The notes: generated by a model from the letters alone, not told the origin. 55,805 nt of DNA from Ignavibacteriales bacterium (GCA_003562775.1 PWTU01000501.1:1-55805); one strand, 5' to 3'. Numbered from the stretch's first letter, positions 40,488 through 49,978 are shown. Numbers and translations are program-made.

Positions 40488-41645
40488 ATGTTAGATTATT
40501 GTTTAACAGAACATCATAGTATGATTAAAGATCTGGCGAGGACAGTCGCTGAAAATAAAATTAAGCCGTTTTCAAAACAATGGGATGAAAAGGGGGAATA
40601 TCCCACTTCGGCAATTGAAGCATTGGCGCAGTCCGATCTTTTTGCTATCTGGATTCCGGAAAAGTACAACGGATTAGGCGGCGGGGTTTATGATCTTTGT
40701 TTGGCGGTTGAAGAAATAGCCCGCATAGACGGCGGTGTGGCGACGGCATATGCTGCAACATTTTTAGGAATGGCGCCGATATTGATACATGGAACGGAGG
40801 AACAAAAAGAAAAGTATCTAACGCAGATCGCATCCGGTGAAGCACAAGCCGCATTCGGACTTACCGAACCTGCAGCGGGCTCAGATGCTTCGAAATTAAG
40901 AACAACCGCTGTCAAAGACGGAGATTATTATGTGCTGAACGGATTAAAGCATTTTATAACAAACGGCGGTGAAGCTGCGATTTATGCCGTTATTGCGCTT
41001 ACGGATAAAGCACGAGGAGCGAGAGGCATGTCCTGTTTTATTGTAGAGAAAGGTACACCGGGATTTTCTTTCGGTAAAAAAGAAGATAAACTTGGAATAA
41101 GATGTTCTACCACCAGTGAATTAATTTTTGAGGATTGCAGGGTACATAAAGATAATTTACTTGGCGGAAGAGAAGGTCTGGGATTTATTGCAACAATGAA
41201 AACGTTCGATTATACCCGCCCGGGTGTCGGAGCGCAGGCAGTAGGAATTGCTCAGGGCGCCATGGAGTTAGCGGTAAAATATGCACATACAAGAGAACAG
41301 TTCGGTCAGAAAATAACATCATTCCAGGGTATCCAATGGATGATTGCGGATATGGGCTCGAAAATTGAAGCAGCAAGGGCGTTGGTATATGCATCAGCGA
41401 AAGCTGCCGATGAAGGGAAGGGGAATGTAGGAGGGGCGTCTGCTGCGGCAAAATTAATCGCGTCCGACGTTGCAATGGAGGTTGCAACGAATGCACTGCA
41501 GCTATACGGCGGATACGGATATATGAAGGAGTATCCAATTGAGAAATTCTTGAGAGATGCAAAGATTACACAGATTTATGAAGGAACTAACCAGATACAA
41601 AAAAGTATAGTGGCTCATCAATTAATAAAGATGTTCACGAACTGA
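40488..41645 (+). CDS. Acyl-CoA dehydrogenase
   Basis: ATG at 40488 after GGAG (in-frame ATG at 40476 also possible); AAFGLTEPAAGSDASKLRTTA, YAHTREQFGQKITSFQGIQW, IYEGTNQIQKSIVAHQL. Confidence 0.94.
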   Translation: MLDYCLTEHHSMIKDLARTVAENKIKPFSKQWDEKGEYPTSAIEALAQSDLFAIWIPEKYNGLGGGVYDLCLAVEEIARIDGGVATAYAATFLGMAPILIHGTEEQKEKYLTQIASGEAQAAFGLTEPAAGSDASKLRTTAVKDGDYYVLNGLKHFITNGGEAAIYAVIALTDKARGARGMSCFIVEKGTPGFSFGKKEDKLGIRCSTTSELIFEDCRVHKDNLLGGREGLGFIATMKTFDYTRPGVGAQAVGIAQGAMELAVKYAHTREQFGQKITSFQGIQWMIADMGSKIEAARALVYASAKAADEGKGNVGGASAAAKLIASDVAMEVATNALQLYGGYGYMKEYPIEKFLRDAKITQIYEGTNQIQKSIVAHQLIKMFTN

Positions 41646-41742
41646 AATTTATAGTGCATAATTTCAGGCCTCAAATTGAATAGGACATTTAAGAATTCCA
41701 AGAATTAATAGCTGTTCATCTCTATGAATGGAGTGCAACTCT

Positions 41743-42504
41743 ATGTTATTACGTAACAAAGTGGGGGTTATATTAGGTGTGGCAAATGCTCATTCTATTG
41801 CGTGGGGATGTGCCCTGCATACACATAAGGAAGGAGCGGAGCTCATTCTCTCTTATTTGAATGATAAAATAAGGCCGAGAGTGGCGCCGTTGGCTGAATC
41901 GATTAGTGCCGATTTTATGGAACTTGATGTTACGGATGATGAATCATTTAAAGTTTTTTTTAAATTCATTAAAAAAAAGTACGGCAAAATTGACTTTCTT
42001 ATACATTCTATAGCATTCGCTAATAAAGAATACTTACGGGGTAAATATGTAAATACCTCCCGTGAAGGTTTTTCTTTGGCATTAAATATTTCTACCTTTT
42101 CACTGGTTGAGGCAGCGAAATATGCACCTGATATCATGAGTGACGGGGGATCGATTATCGCGATGACCTATATGGGATCTGAAAAAGTGGTGGGATCGTA
42201 TAATGTGATGGGAGTTGCAAAAGCAGCACTGGAAGCAAGCGTCAGATATTTAGCGAAAGATTTAGGTGAACATAATATCAGAGTGAATGCCATATCAGCC
42301 GGTCCTATAAACACATTGGCAGCAAGAGGCATCGGAGGATTTTCTAAAGTATTGGATATCGTAAAAGAAAAAGCTCCTCTTAAACGAAATATTTCAATTG
42401 ACGAAGTAGGGAAAACAGCATGTTTCTTAGCTTCGGATTATGCTTCGGGTATAACTGGCGAGGTTCTTCATGTCGATGCAGGGTTTAATATAATCGGCGT
42501 ATGA
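41743..42504 (+). CDS. fabI: Enoyl-[acyl-carrier-protein] reductase FabI
   Basis: Likely start MLLRNKVGVILGVANAHSIAWGCA (track start 41728); YNVMGVAKAALEASVRYLAKDLGEHNIRVNAISAGPINTLAARGI. Confidence 0.92.
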   Translation: MLLRNKVGVILGVANAHSIAWGCALHTHKEGAELILSYLNDKIRPRVAPLAESISADFMELDVTDDESFKVFFKFIKKKYGKIDFLIHSIAFANKEYLRGKYVNTSREGFSLALNISTFSLVEAAKYAPDIMSDGGSIIAMTYMGSEKVVGSYNVMGVAKAALEASVRYLAKDLGEHNIRVNAISAGPINTLAARGIGGFSKVLDIVKEKAPLKRNISIDEVGKTACFLASDYASGITGEVLHVDAGFNIIGV

Positions 42505-42600
42505 CTATCCGAATTAATCTTACATGAACGTATTTGAGATACATGTTGTTTGTTCAAGGATATTTAATCAATTACTGTACATCAAAATAAGGAGGGTGAT

Positions 42601-43446
42601 TTGAGTAAAACCATTACATTCAATAAGGGAGATTGGGCGCTTATTTTAGGTGCTTCAAGCGGGTTTGGTGGGGCGACGGCAAAGGAATTGGCGAAGTGCG
42701 GGATGAATATAGTCGGAGTCCACTTTGACCGTGCGGCAACCATGCCGAAGGTTGAAGAAATTAAAAAAGAAATAACCGACGCGGGCATGAAAGCTCTGTT
42801 TTTTAATATTAATGCTTCCGATGAAAATAAGCGCAATGAGGTATTGAACGAAGTGAAAGCAGAATTTGAAAAGGACAGCGATTCGAACCTGAAGGTTCTT
42901 ATGCATTCGCTCGCCTTCGGGAGTTTGCGACCGCTGATATCGGATGATCCGAATGAGATGATTACGCAGCGTCAGATGGATGTAACAATAGATGTTATGG
43001 CAACATCGCTTATATACTGGGTGCAGGGTGTATTTACCCGTGGATTAATGAAAAATGGAGGACGGATCTATGCAATGACCAGTTCAGGCGGTCACTCTGT
43101 TTTGATGAATTACGGGGCTGTATCTGCGGCAAAAGCAGCACTTGAATCAATCATTCGTCAACTTGCTATGGAGCTTGGACCGTACGGTATTACGGCAAAT
43201 GCTATCCTTGCGGGGGTTACCGATACACCGGCGTTGCGTAAAATACCGGGGGCAATGAAAATGATTGAGGTTGCGAAGGCAACAAATCCTCAAATGAGAA
43301 CAACGACTCCCGAGGATATTGCCAAGGCAATAGCGCTTTTATCCCATGAGAATGCCTATTTCATATCCGGCAATGTCATCGGTGTAGACGGTGGAGAGGA
43401 TATTGTGAATTATATCGGTCAAAAGAACGTAAAAGAGCTTGAATGA
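42601..43446 (+). CDS. Second SDR-family enoyl-ACP-reductase-like / short-chain dehydrogenase
   Basis: 281 aa, TTG start after AAGGAGG; LILGASSGFGGATAKELA; Y-x6-K (YGAVSAAK); GNVIGVDGGEDIV. Confidence 0.8.
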   Translation: MSKTITFNKGDWALILGASSGFGGATAKELAKCGMNIVGVHFDRAATMPKVEEIKKEITDAGMKALFFNINASDENKRNEVLNEVKAEFEKDSDSNLKVLMHSLAFGSLRPLISDDPNEMITQRQMDVTIDVMATSLIYWVQGVFTRGLMKNGGRIYAMTSSGGHSVLMNYGAVSAAKAALESIIRQLAMELGPYGITANAILAGVTDTPALRKIPGAMKMIEVAKATNPQMRTTTPEDIAKAIALLSHENAYFISGNVIGVDGGEDIVNYIGQKNVKELE

Positions 43447-43458
43447 GGGAGAAAATCT

Positions 43459-43619
43459 GAAATCAGAAATTAGAAATCAGAAAAAAAGCAGTTTACTTGA
43501 AAAAAAAACGAATTGTTTGTATATTTAATATTCGGAATTCAGCAATGATGAAATCGTGGATTAATGGAAGAAGCAGAGTAGAATAATTTTCATATTTCCG
43601 ATCTCCTATTTCTGATTTC
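43459..43619. repeat. Inverted-repeat-bounded intergenic element (E) immediately upstream of tRNA-Phe
   Basis: Left GAAATCAGAAATTAGAAATCAGAAA; right arm reverse complement GAAATCAGAAATAGGAGATCGGAAA (about 21/25 identical); ends 4 nt before the tRNA 5' end. Confidence 0.6.
43497..43525 (+). promoter_or_regulatory. Candidate promoter for tRNA-Phe inside element E
   Basis: TTGAAA (43497-43502) - 17 nt - TATATT (43520-43525). Confidence 0.5.
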
Positions 43620-43623
43620 GCAA

Positions 43624-43696
43624 GGACAGGTAGCTCAGTTGGTAGAGCAATGGACTGAAAATCCATGTGTCGGCGGTTCAATTCCGCCCCTGTCCA
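43624..43696 (+). tRNA. tRNA-Phe (anticodon GAA)
   Basis: Acceptor GGACAGG/CCTGTCC, D-arm GCTCAGTTGGTAGAGC, anticodon arm ATGGA-CTGAAAA-TCCAT, T-arm GGCGG-TTCAATT-CCGCC. Confidence 0.97.
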
Positions 43697-43985
43697 CTGC
43701 ACTACACGTGTTATTACCGATACCATTTTAGTATGGCACAAATCCTTTATTTTCCACGGCGGAATCACTGCAAGTCATTCCGCCCCTGTCCACTGTAGTG
43801 CACGTCTAAGTTACAGACAATCATAAATTTACCACAAATCGTTTATACTTCCCGGCGGAATCACTGGAAGTCATTCCGCCCCTGTCCACAGCAGTACACT
43901 TCTAATTTACGAACAATCACAAATTTACCACAAATCGTTTATACTTCCCGGCGGAATCACTGCAAGTAATTCCGCCCCTGTCCAC
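43681..43985 (+). repeat. 96-bp-period tandem array derived from the tRNA-Phe 3' end (17-nt ATTCCGCCCCTGTCCAC x4 including the tRNA copy)
   Basis: Copies start at 43681, 43777, 43873, 43969; copies 2-4 each lie in a perfect 8-bp hairpin GGCGGAAT-N11-ATTCCGCC (43758-43784, 43854-43880, 43950-43976). Confidence 0.9.
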
Positions 43986-44047
43986 AGCAGTACACTCCTA
44001 TGTTGTGTGTTATTTTCAACCTATTATCAGAAATAAATTGAAAATAA

Positions 44048-44132
44048 AACCACAAGTCACTAAGTCTCTAAGTTTTTGATTAATAATATTTTACAATCAG
44101 TGTTTTCTTTGAGTCTTTGAGTCTTGGTGGTT
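44048..44132. repeat. Short inverted-repeat element (A), MITE-like
   Basis: Left AACCACAAGTCACTAAGTCTCTAAG; right arm reverse complement AACCACCAAGACTCAAAGACTCAAAG. Confidence 0.55.
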
Positions 44133-44430
44133 AATGTGGAATCACTGGAAGTAATTCTGATTTGGTGGAATAAAATGTCCTCTTCATTAACATGGCCCGT
44201 CCATAGTTAGTAGTATCCTTTCCTTGAGCCAAAAGTGATATTGGTCAAAGCAAAATTTTTTCCCCTTACTTATTGAAAGAATTAAATCGTAAGACTATAT
44301 TGAAAAACCGCCTGATTTTGATGAATTTTTGAACTCCCGTATATCATCGGGTTGTGGGGATTGGTTTTATTTGAACAACCGGGATAATTTTATTGTTGAA
44401 AATGACAACTAATAATAGCAGGAAATTCAA

Positions 44431-47121
44431 ATGGATCCCAAATCGCCATTACGTATTCTCATAGTTGAAGATCTACCGAGCGATGTCGAGTTAGCAGAAA
44501 GAGAATTGAATAACGAAGGCATTGAGTATATACTCAAGCACGTAGATACGAAGGAAGACTACCTTAAAGCACTCGATGAGTTTTATCCTGATATCGTAGT
44601 TTCGGATTATTCTATGCCGAATTTTGACGGTATGCAGGCACTGGAGCTTGCCAGAGAGAAAGACTCTTCATTACCTTTTATTATTTTAACCGGATCGATG
44701 AATGAAGAAACTGCTGTTGAATGTATGAAAGCGGGTGCGTGGGATTATGTTGTTAAAGAATTTATAAAGCGCTTACCATTTGCGATTAAAGAGGCAATCG
44801 AGAGAAAAGATACAATGAGTGCGAGGGAAGAAGCTGAACGGGCACTCGTAGAAAGTGAGAATCTCTTCAAGTCGTTATTTAATACAATGCTCAATCCTGC
44901 ACTCATTCTCGATTGGGATGGAACAATAATATTTGCCAATGCAGCGGCTGCAAAAATAGGAGAGTATGACAATTTACACGATATTATCGGGAAAAATGTT
45001 ATCGATTTTACACCGTATGAAGGCACCGAACAAATTTTAAGCGATCTAAAACGGGTGCAAGAAGAGGGAGGGGGATTCCTGCGGGATTATAAAATTATTG
45101 TACCCTCCGGTAAAGAACGATGGGTACAAGCGTTGGGAACAAGAATTATTTTTAAAGGTAAAGATGCGGATTTAGTTACATTGGCGGATATTACCGAACG
45201 TAAAAATGCGGAACTGGCACTGGAAAAACGTACCCACGAACTTGCTGAAAGAATAAAGGAACTTCATTGTGTCTATTCCATAGCAAAATTAATCGAAGAA
45301 CGCGGAAAGGCGCCGGAGATCATAGTGCGGGAAGCGGTCGATTTAATAGTACAGGCAATGCAGTATCCGGAACTATCGTGCGTACGTATTACAGTAGGAA
45401 ACCAAATATATACAACCGACAGATTTATAGCAACCGAACGAAAAATGATATCGGATATAATTATAGATGATAATGAGAAAATTGGAAGTGTGGAAGTTTT
45501 CTATATCGGTAACGAATCGGTTTTTCTGAAGGAAGAACACCTCTTACTTGAGAACATTGCCCATCACTTTGGAAATTATTTCAAACGTATGAAGGCGGAG
45601 GAGGAAAGAGAAAAACTTCACATTCTTCTCAAAGAAACACAGGAGATATCGAGGATCGGAGGATGGGAGTATGACATAATAACCGACACGATCGCTTGGA
45701 CTGATGAGGTATATAAAATTTACGGTGTAGATTTCTCATCTGATCCGAACGAATATTCAAGAAGTATGGAATTTTATGCACCTGACAGCGCTCCTGTGAT
45801 AGAAGAAGCATTTCGACGGGCGGTGGAAGATCGGGAGCCGTTCGATCTGGAACTGGAGTTTATCAACGCAAATGGAAAACATCTCTGGGTAAGAACTATC
45901 GGAAAACCTGTAATTGAAGACGGCAAACCGGTGCGGGTGGTCGGTAATATTATGGACATTACCGAACGAAAAAACCTCGAGCAACAAATTCTTCGCTCTC
46001 AAAAACTTGAAAGTATCGGTCAGCTTGCAGGCGGCGTCGCACACGATCTCAATAATGTACTTGGAGCTATATTGGGCCATGCCGATCTTGGAAGAAGCGA
46101 AGCCACATCCGATGACCCCGTGTATGATCGATTATCAAAGATATTGGATCTGACCGAGCGTGGTGCACGGATTACACAGCAGCTTCTCGCATTCTCACGA
46201 CAGCAGCCAGTCGAAACAAAGAAAATAGATCTCAACAGATCATTACCCGATTTGATTAAACTTTTAAGCAAAATATTAGGCGAACATATTACCATTGCCT
46301 TTAACCCGGGGGCCGGGCTTTCTACGGTTAATGTCGATCCCGGACAAATCGATCAGGTGATTATGAATCTTTGCATCAATGCGCGGGATGCTATGCCCGA
46401 TGGAGGGGAACTGGTAATCAACACCCGTAATGTGACCATAGATAAATTAGAAGCCGAGCATTTTGTCAATACAGAACCGGGAAATTATGTATTAATCTCA
46501 GTACAGGATAACGGTACAGGCATTAAACCGGAGCACATCGACCGTATTTTTGATCCGTTTTTTACAACAAAAGAAATTGGAAAAGGCACCGGACTGGGAT
46601 TATCGGTTGCACATGGAATAATCGGAAAACATAAAGGATTCATAGATGTTCAGAGTGAGATCAATAAAGGGACGACCTTTAATATTTATTTGCCGGGAGT
46701 GGAAGAAGAACCGGACGAATTAGTTCCGCCCGGTAGAAGAAAAATCCAAAGAGGTGCCGGCACCATATTGATCGTGGAAGATGATAAAAGTCTCAGAAGT
46801 ATGATAAAAGCAATTCTGGATCATAATGGATATACCACTATAGTTGCGGAAAATGGAGAGGATGGGTTTGATCAGTTTATGAGGAATAGAGAAAAAATCG
46901 ATCTGGTTGTGTCCGATGTGGTAATGCCGAAAGCATCGGGGAAAGAACTCTATGAGCGGCTTTGTGCGATAAAACCGGATATAAGATTTTTGTTCATAAG
47001 CGGGTATACAGCAGATATCATAGGTCAGCATCTTATGACGAACGAAGATATTGATTTTATTCCGAAGCCGTTTAGTCCGTACAAGTTTACTGAAAAGATT
47101 GCCGAAATACTAAATCGATAG
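44431..47121 (+). CDS. Hybrid sensor histidine kinase (receiver-PAS-GAF-like-PAS-HisKA-HATPase-receiver)
   Basis: 896 aa; N-terminal receiver ILIVEDLPSDVELAERELN...DIVVSDYSMPNFDG; PAS domains; GGVAHDLNNVLGAILGHADL H-box; C-terminal receiver ILIVEDDKSLRSMIKAIL. Confidence 0.93.
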   Translation: MDPKSPLRILIVEDLPSDVELAERELNNEGIEYILKHVDTKEDYLKALDEFYPDIVVSDYSMPNFDGMQALELAREKDSSLPFIILTGSMNEETAVECMKAGAWDYVVKEFIKRLPFAIKEAIERKDTMSAREEAERALVESENLFKSLFNTMLNPALILDWDGTIIFANAAAAKIGEYDNLHDIIGKNVIDFTPYEGTEQILSDLKRVQEEGGGFLRDYKIIVPSGKERWVQALGTRIIFKGKDADLVTLADITERKNAELALEKRTHELAERIKELHCVYSIAKLIEERGKAPEIIVREAVDLIVQAMQYPELSCVRITVGNQIYTTDRFIATERKMISDIIIDDNEKIGSVEVFYIGNESVFLKEEHLLLENIAHHFGNYFKRMKAEEEREKLHILLKETQEISRIGGWEYDIITDTIAWTDEVYKIYGVDFSSDPNEYSRSMEFYAPDSAPVIEEAFRRAVEDREPFDLELEFINANGKHLWVRTIGKPVIEDGKPVRVVGNIMDITERKNLEQQILRSQKLESIGQLAGGVAHDLNNVLGAILGHADLGRSEATSDDPVYDRLSKILDLTERGARITQQLLAFSRQQPVETKKIDLNRSLPDLIKLLSKILGEHITIAFNPGAGLSTVNVDPGQIDQVIMNLCINARDAMPDGGELVINTRNVTIDKLEAEHFVNTEPGNYVLISVQDNGTGIKPEHIDRIFDPFFTTKEIGKGTGLGLSVAHGIIGKHKGFIDVQSEINKGTTFNIYLPGVEEEPDELVPPGRRKIQRGAGTILIVEDDKSLRSMIKAILDHNGYTTIVAENGEDGFDQFMRNREKIDLVVSDVVMPKASGKELYERLCAIKPDIRFLFISGYTADIIGQHLMTNEDIDFIPKPFSPYKFTEKIAEILNR

Positions 47122-47224
47122 ACGTTTTTTTCATCCACAAAAATAATACTCATAAGAACCTTTCTACATCGTTCCACCCCCGTCCGTTTGACTCTGGTTT
47201 CGTTATTATGTAAATTTTATAGAT

Positions 47225-48787
47225 ATGCACAACGGGAAAAAATTACTCTGGGTTGACGACGAGATCGATTTGCTGAAACCACACATCCGGTTTCTGACCG
47301 ATAAGGGATATAACGTCGATACCGCGACAAACGGTGAGGATGCCATCTCCATGGTTAGGGAACGGAATTACGATCTTGTATTTATCGATGAGATGATGCC
47401 CGGTATGGGGGGGCTAAAAACGCTTTCTGAAATAAAAGAGATTCAACCCGCATTGCCGATAATCATGGTTACCAAAAATGAGGCCGAATCCCTAATGGAA
47501 GAAGCTATCGGCGCTCAAATAAACGATTATCTGATAAAACCAGTCAGCCCGAGTCAGGTCTTGTTGAGTTGTAAAAAATTTCTCGAAGGCAAACGGATCG
47601 AGCAGGAGCACGTGTCGCGAGATTATGTGCAGGAGTTCGGCGCAATCGCAAGCTCGCTTATGAGTCGAATGAGCACAGACGACTGGATTTCCCTCTATCA
47701 AAAAATAGTCGGATGGGACCTCGAGTTGGATCGGCACCGGGAGACCGGTCTTCAGGATATGTTGTCGGAACAGAAACGCGATACAAATAACGCATTCGGA
47801 AAGTATATTGAAGACAATTATCAGGATTGGATTCACAACGGTAAGGAAAAACCGGTGCTCTCAACAGAGGTTATAAGGGAGTTTGTACTGCCGGAGATTG
47901 ACGACAAAAAATCCGTATTCTTTTTCGTGATCGATTGCCTGCGATATGATCAGTGGCTCTTGATGGAAAAACTGCTCACACCGGACTATACAGTTTCGAG
48001 AAAATGGTATTACGGGATACTGCCGACCGCTACTCCGTATTCGCGGAATGCTATTTTCAGCGGTTTACATCCCTCAGAGATTGAAAAACAATATCCTGAA
48101 ATCTGGTCGAAGGGACAGGATGATGATAACAGCAGAAACCGCTTCGAGAAGGAATTGCTCGATGTGCAGTTGAAGCGATTGGGTGTTGGATTAAAGCCGG
48201 AGCCGAAATATATTAAGATTCTCGATCCGGAATTTGGCCGTGCAACCGAGCAGAATATTTCGTCGCTTTCTTCTGCCCGCCTCGTTTCGGTAGTTGTTAA
48301 CTTTATTGATATGCTTGCACATAGCAGGTCCGATTCGGATATTTTACGTGAAATTGCGCCGAACGAGCCGGCCTACCGTACACTTACACAATCCTGGTTT
48401 CAACACTCGTGGTTGTTGCGAATGTTTCAAACGATTGCAAAACAACGAGATGTCACCGTCATTGTTACAACCGATCACGGCAGTATTTTAAGTTCCCGGG
48501 GCGCAAAAGTTCTGGGCGACCGGGAAGCATCGACAAGTTTACGATATAAATACGGACGGAATTTGAAAGTCGAAGATAAATATGCATGGTTTATTAAAAA
48601 TCCGGCTGATTTGAAACTCCCGAATCGCGGCATTACTGCAAACTATATCATAGCCAAGGAAGATTTTTATTTCGTATATCCGACAGAATATCATAAATAT
48701 TTGAATCAGTATAAAAACACTTTCCAGCACGGCGGTATGTCGATGGAGGAAATGATATTACCTGTAGTAATTTTAAAACCGAGATAA
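47225..48787 (+). CDS. porX: Response regulator / PglZ (alkaline phosphatase superfamily) fusion, PorX-like
   Basis: 520 aa; receiver KLLWVDDEIDLLKPHIRFLTDKGYNV...FIDEMMPGMGGL; PglZ half FFFVIDCLRYDQWLLMEKLL...TPYSRNAIFSGLHPSEI...VIVTTDHGSI. Confidence 0.9.
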   Translation: MHNGKKLLWVDDEIDLLKPHIRFLTDKGYNVDTATNGEDAISMVRERNYDLVFIDEMMPGMGGLKTLSEIKEIQPALPIIMVTKNEAESLMEEAIGAQINDYLIKPVSPSQVLLSCKKFLEGKRIEQEHVSRDYVQEFGAIASSLMSRMSTDDWISLYQKIVGWDLELDRHRETGLQDMLSEQKRDTNNAFGKYIEDNYQDWIHNGKEKPVLSTEVIREFVLPEIDDKKSVFFFVIDCLRYDQWLLMEKLLTPDYTVSRKWYYGILPTATPYSRNAIFSGLHPSEIEKQYPEIWSKGQDDDNSRNRFEKELLDVQLKRLGVGLKPEPKYIKILDPEFGRATEQNISSLSSARLVSVVVNFIDMLAHSRSDSDILREIAPNEPAYRTLTQSWFQHSWLLRMFQTIAKQRDVTVIVTTDHGSILSSRGAKVLGDREASTSLRYKYGRNLKVEDKYAWFIKNPADLKLPNRGITANYIIAKEDFYFVYPTEYHKYLNQYKNTFQHGGMSMEEMILPVVILKPR

Positions 48788-48791
48788 GGTA

Positions 48792-49283
48792 ATGCCGGCT
48801 ATAGAATTAAATATTCCATGCGTTGTTGTATCAGGATCGGAAAAAGAGACGCGACTCATTGGTAAACAATTAGCCCAAAAATTGACAGCGGGAGATATAG
48901 TTGCATTATTTGGAGATCTCGGAAGCGGAAAAACGCGATTTGTACAGGGAATCTGTAGCGGTCTTGGGGTTGATGAACCGGTTCTCAGCCCGACATTTAC
49001 AATTATTAATCACTATGCCGGAGAGAACGGTGTTCAAAAAACGATTCCGGTTTATCACATCGATTGTTACCGGTTGAAGGAAACGGGAGAATTAATCGAT
49101 ATTGGCGTGGATGAGATTTTGTCATCCGATGGAATTAGCATGATAGAATGGCCAGAATTGGCGTTGCCGCTGATCAGGGGAAATTATTGGAAGGTTATTA
49201 TCGATGCCGGTGATAATCAAGAGCAAAGAATTATTCATCTAAGTCGGGCATATACGGATGGGAATGACGGTACTGGGAATTGA
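48792..49283 (+). CDS. tsaE: tRNA threonylcarbamoyladenosine biosynthesis ATPase TsaE
   Basis: 163 aa; GDIVALFGDLGSGKTRFVQGICSGLG, SPTFTIINHY. Confidence 0.95.
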   Translation: MPAIELNIPCVVVSGSEKETRLIGKQLAQKLTAGDIVALFGDLGSGKTRFVQGICSGLGVDEPVLSPTFTIINHYAGENGVQKTIPVYHIDCYRLKETGELIDIGVDEILSSDGISMIEWPELALPLIRGNYWKVIIDAGDNQEQRIIHLSRAYTDGNDGTGN

Positions 49284-49968
49284 TACCGCAACCCGGGTTT
49301 GTTCGGCAGCCATTGTCAGGGACGGAGAAATAATAGCCGAGCGATCGGAAACTGCCCCGCAGAGTCATGCCGAACTGTTGCTGCCGTTTATCGGGGAAGT
49401 TATGTCCCAGGCGAAGATGCAGCCCGCCGATTTAAACGCGGTTGCAGTGTCTATAGGCCCGGGATCGTTTACCGGATTGCGAATCGGTCTCAGTGTCGCC
49501 AAAGGCATTTCTGTCGGTGTGGAAATACCAATCATTCCTGTACCGGCCCCTGATGCAGCAGCATATCACGTTTTCAGCTCGGATACCGATTGTGAAGATG
49601 TTGTTATCGTTCTCCCGGCTCGGAGAGATGAATATTATTTCGGTCGCTACCGGCGGAGTGAAAATATACCCGGGCTTATCTCCGGCATTAATGTATATAC
49701 AACAAAAACACTGGTTGAGGTCCTTAATGAAAAAGTTCCCGATATCATAGCCGGTGAGGGAATCGAACGGTTATTAGGCGAGCTTGACAATTCCTCACCT
49801 GAAACCGGGGGATTGATAGCGAAAATTAGAAATTCATATGATAACACATTACATGTTGTAACTGCCGCGACGACCGGTTTGATGAGTCGATATTACGATT
49901 CGGCGGATGTAGCTACACTACAGCCGCTCTATGTGAAGGATTTTGAAAGCGGCTCGATAAAAAAATGA
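49258..49968 (+). CDS. tsaB: tRNA threonylcarbamoyladenosine biosynthesis protein TsaB
   Basis: 236 aa; [37 protein letters not shown]; real start may be 49264. Confidence 0.93.
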   Translation: MGMTVLGIDTATRVCSAAIVRDGEIIAERSETAPQSHAELLLPFIGEVMSQAKMQPADLNAVAVSIGPGSFTGLRIGLSVAKGISVGVEIPIIPVPAPDAAAYHVFSSDTDCEDVVIVLPARRDEYYFGRYRRSENIPGLISGINVYTTKTLVEVLNEKVPDIIAGEGIERLLGELDNSSPETGGLIAKIRNSYDNTLHVVTAATTGLMSRYYDSADVATLQPLYVKDFESGSIKK

Positions 49969-49978
49969 GGAGCACACT

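Noticed and set aside
43493-43768. Minus-strand ORF of 91 aa containing TGAELNRRHMDFQSIALPTELP
   Set aside because: It is antisense translation of tRNA-Phe and its flanks, a familiar spurious ORF type; not a gene.
43681-43985. Possible CRISPR array
   Set aside because: The 96-bp units repeat both tRNA-derived and spacer sequence (spacers are homologous), there are too few units, and no cas genes are seen.
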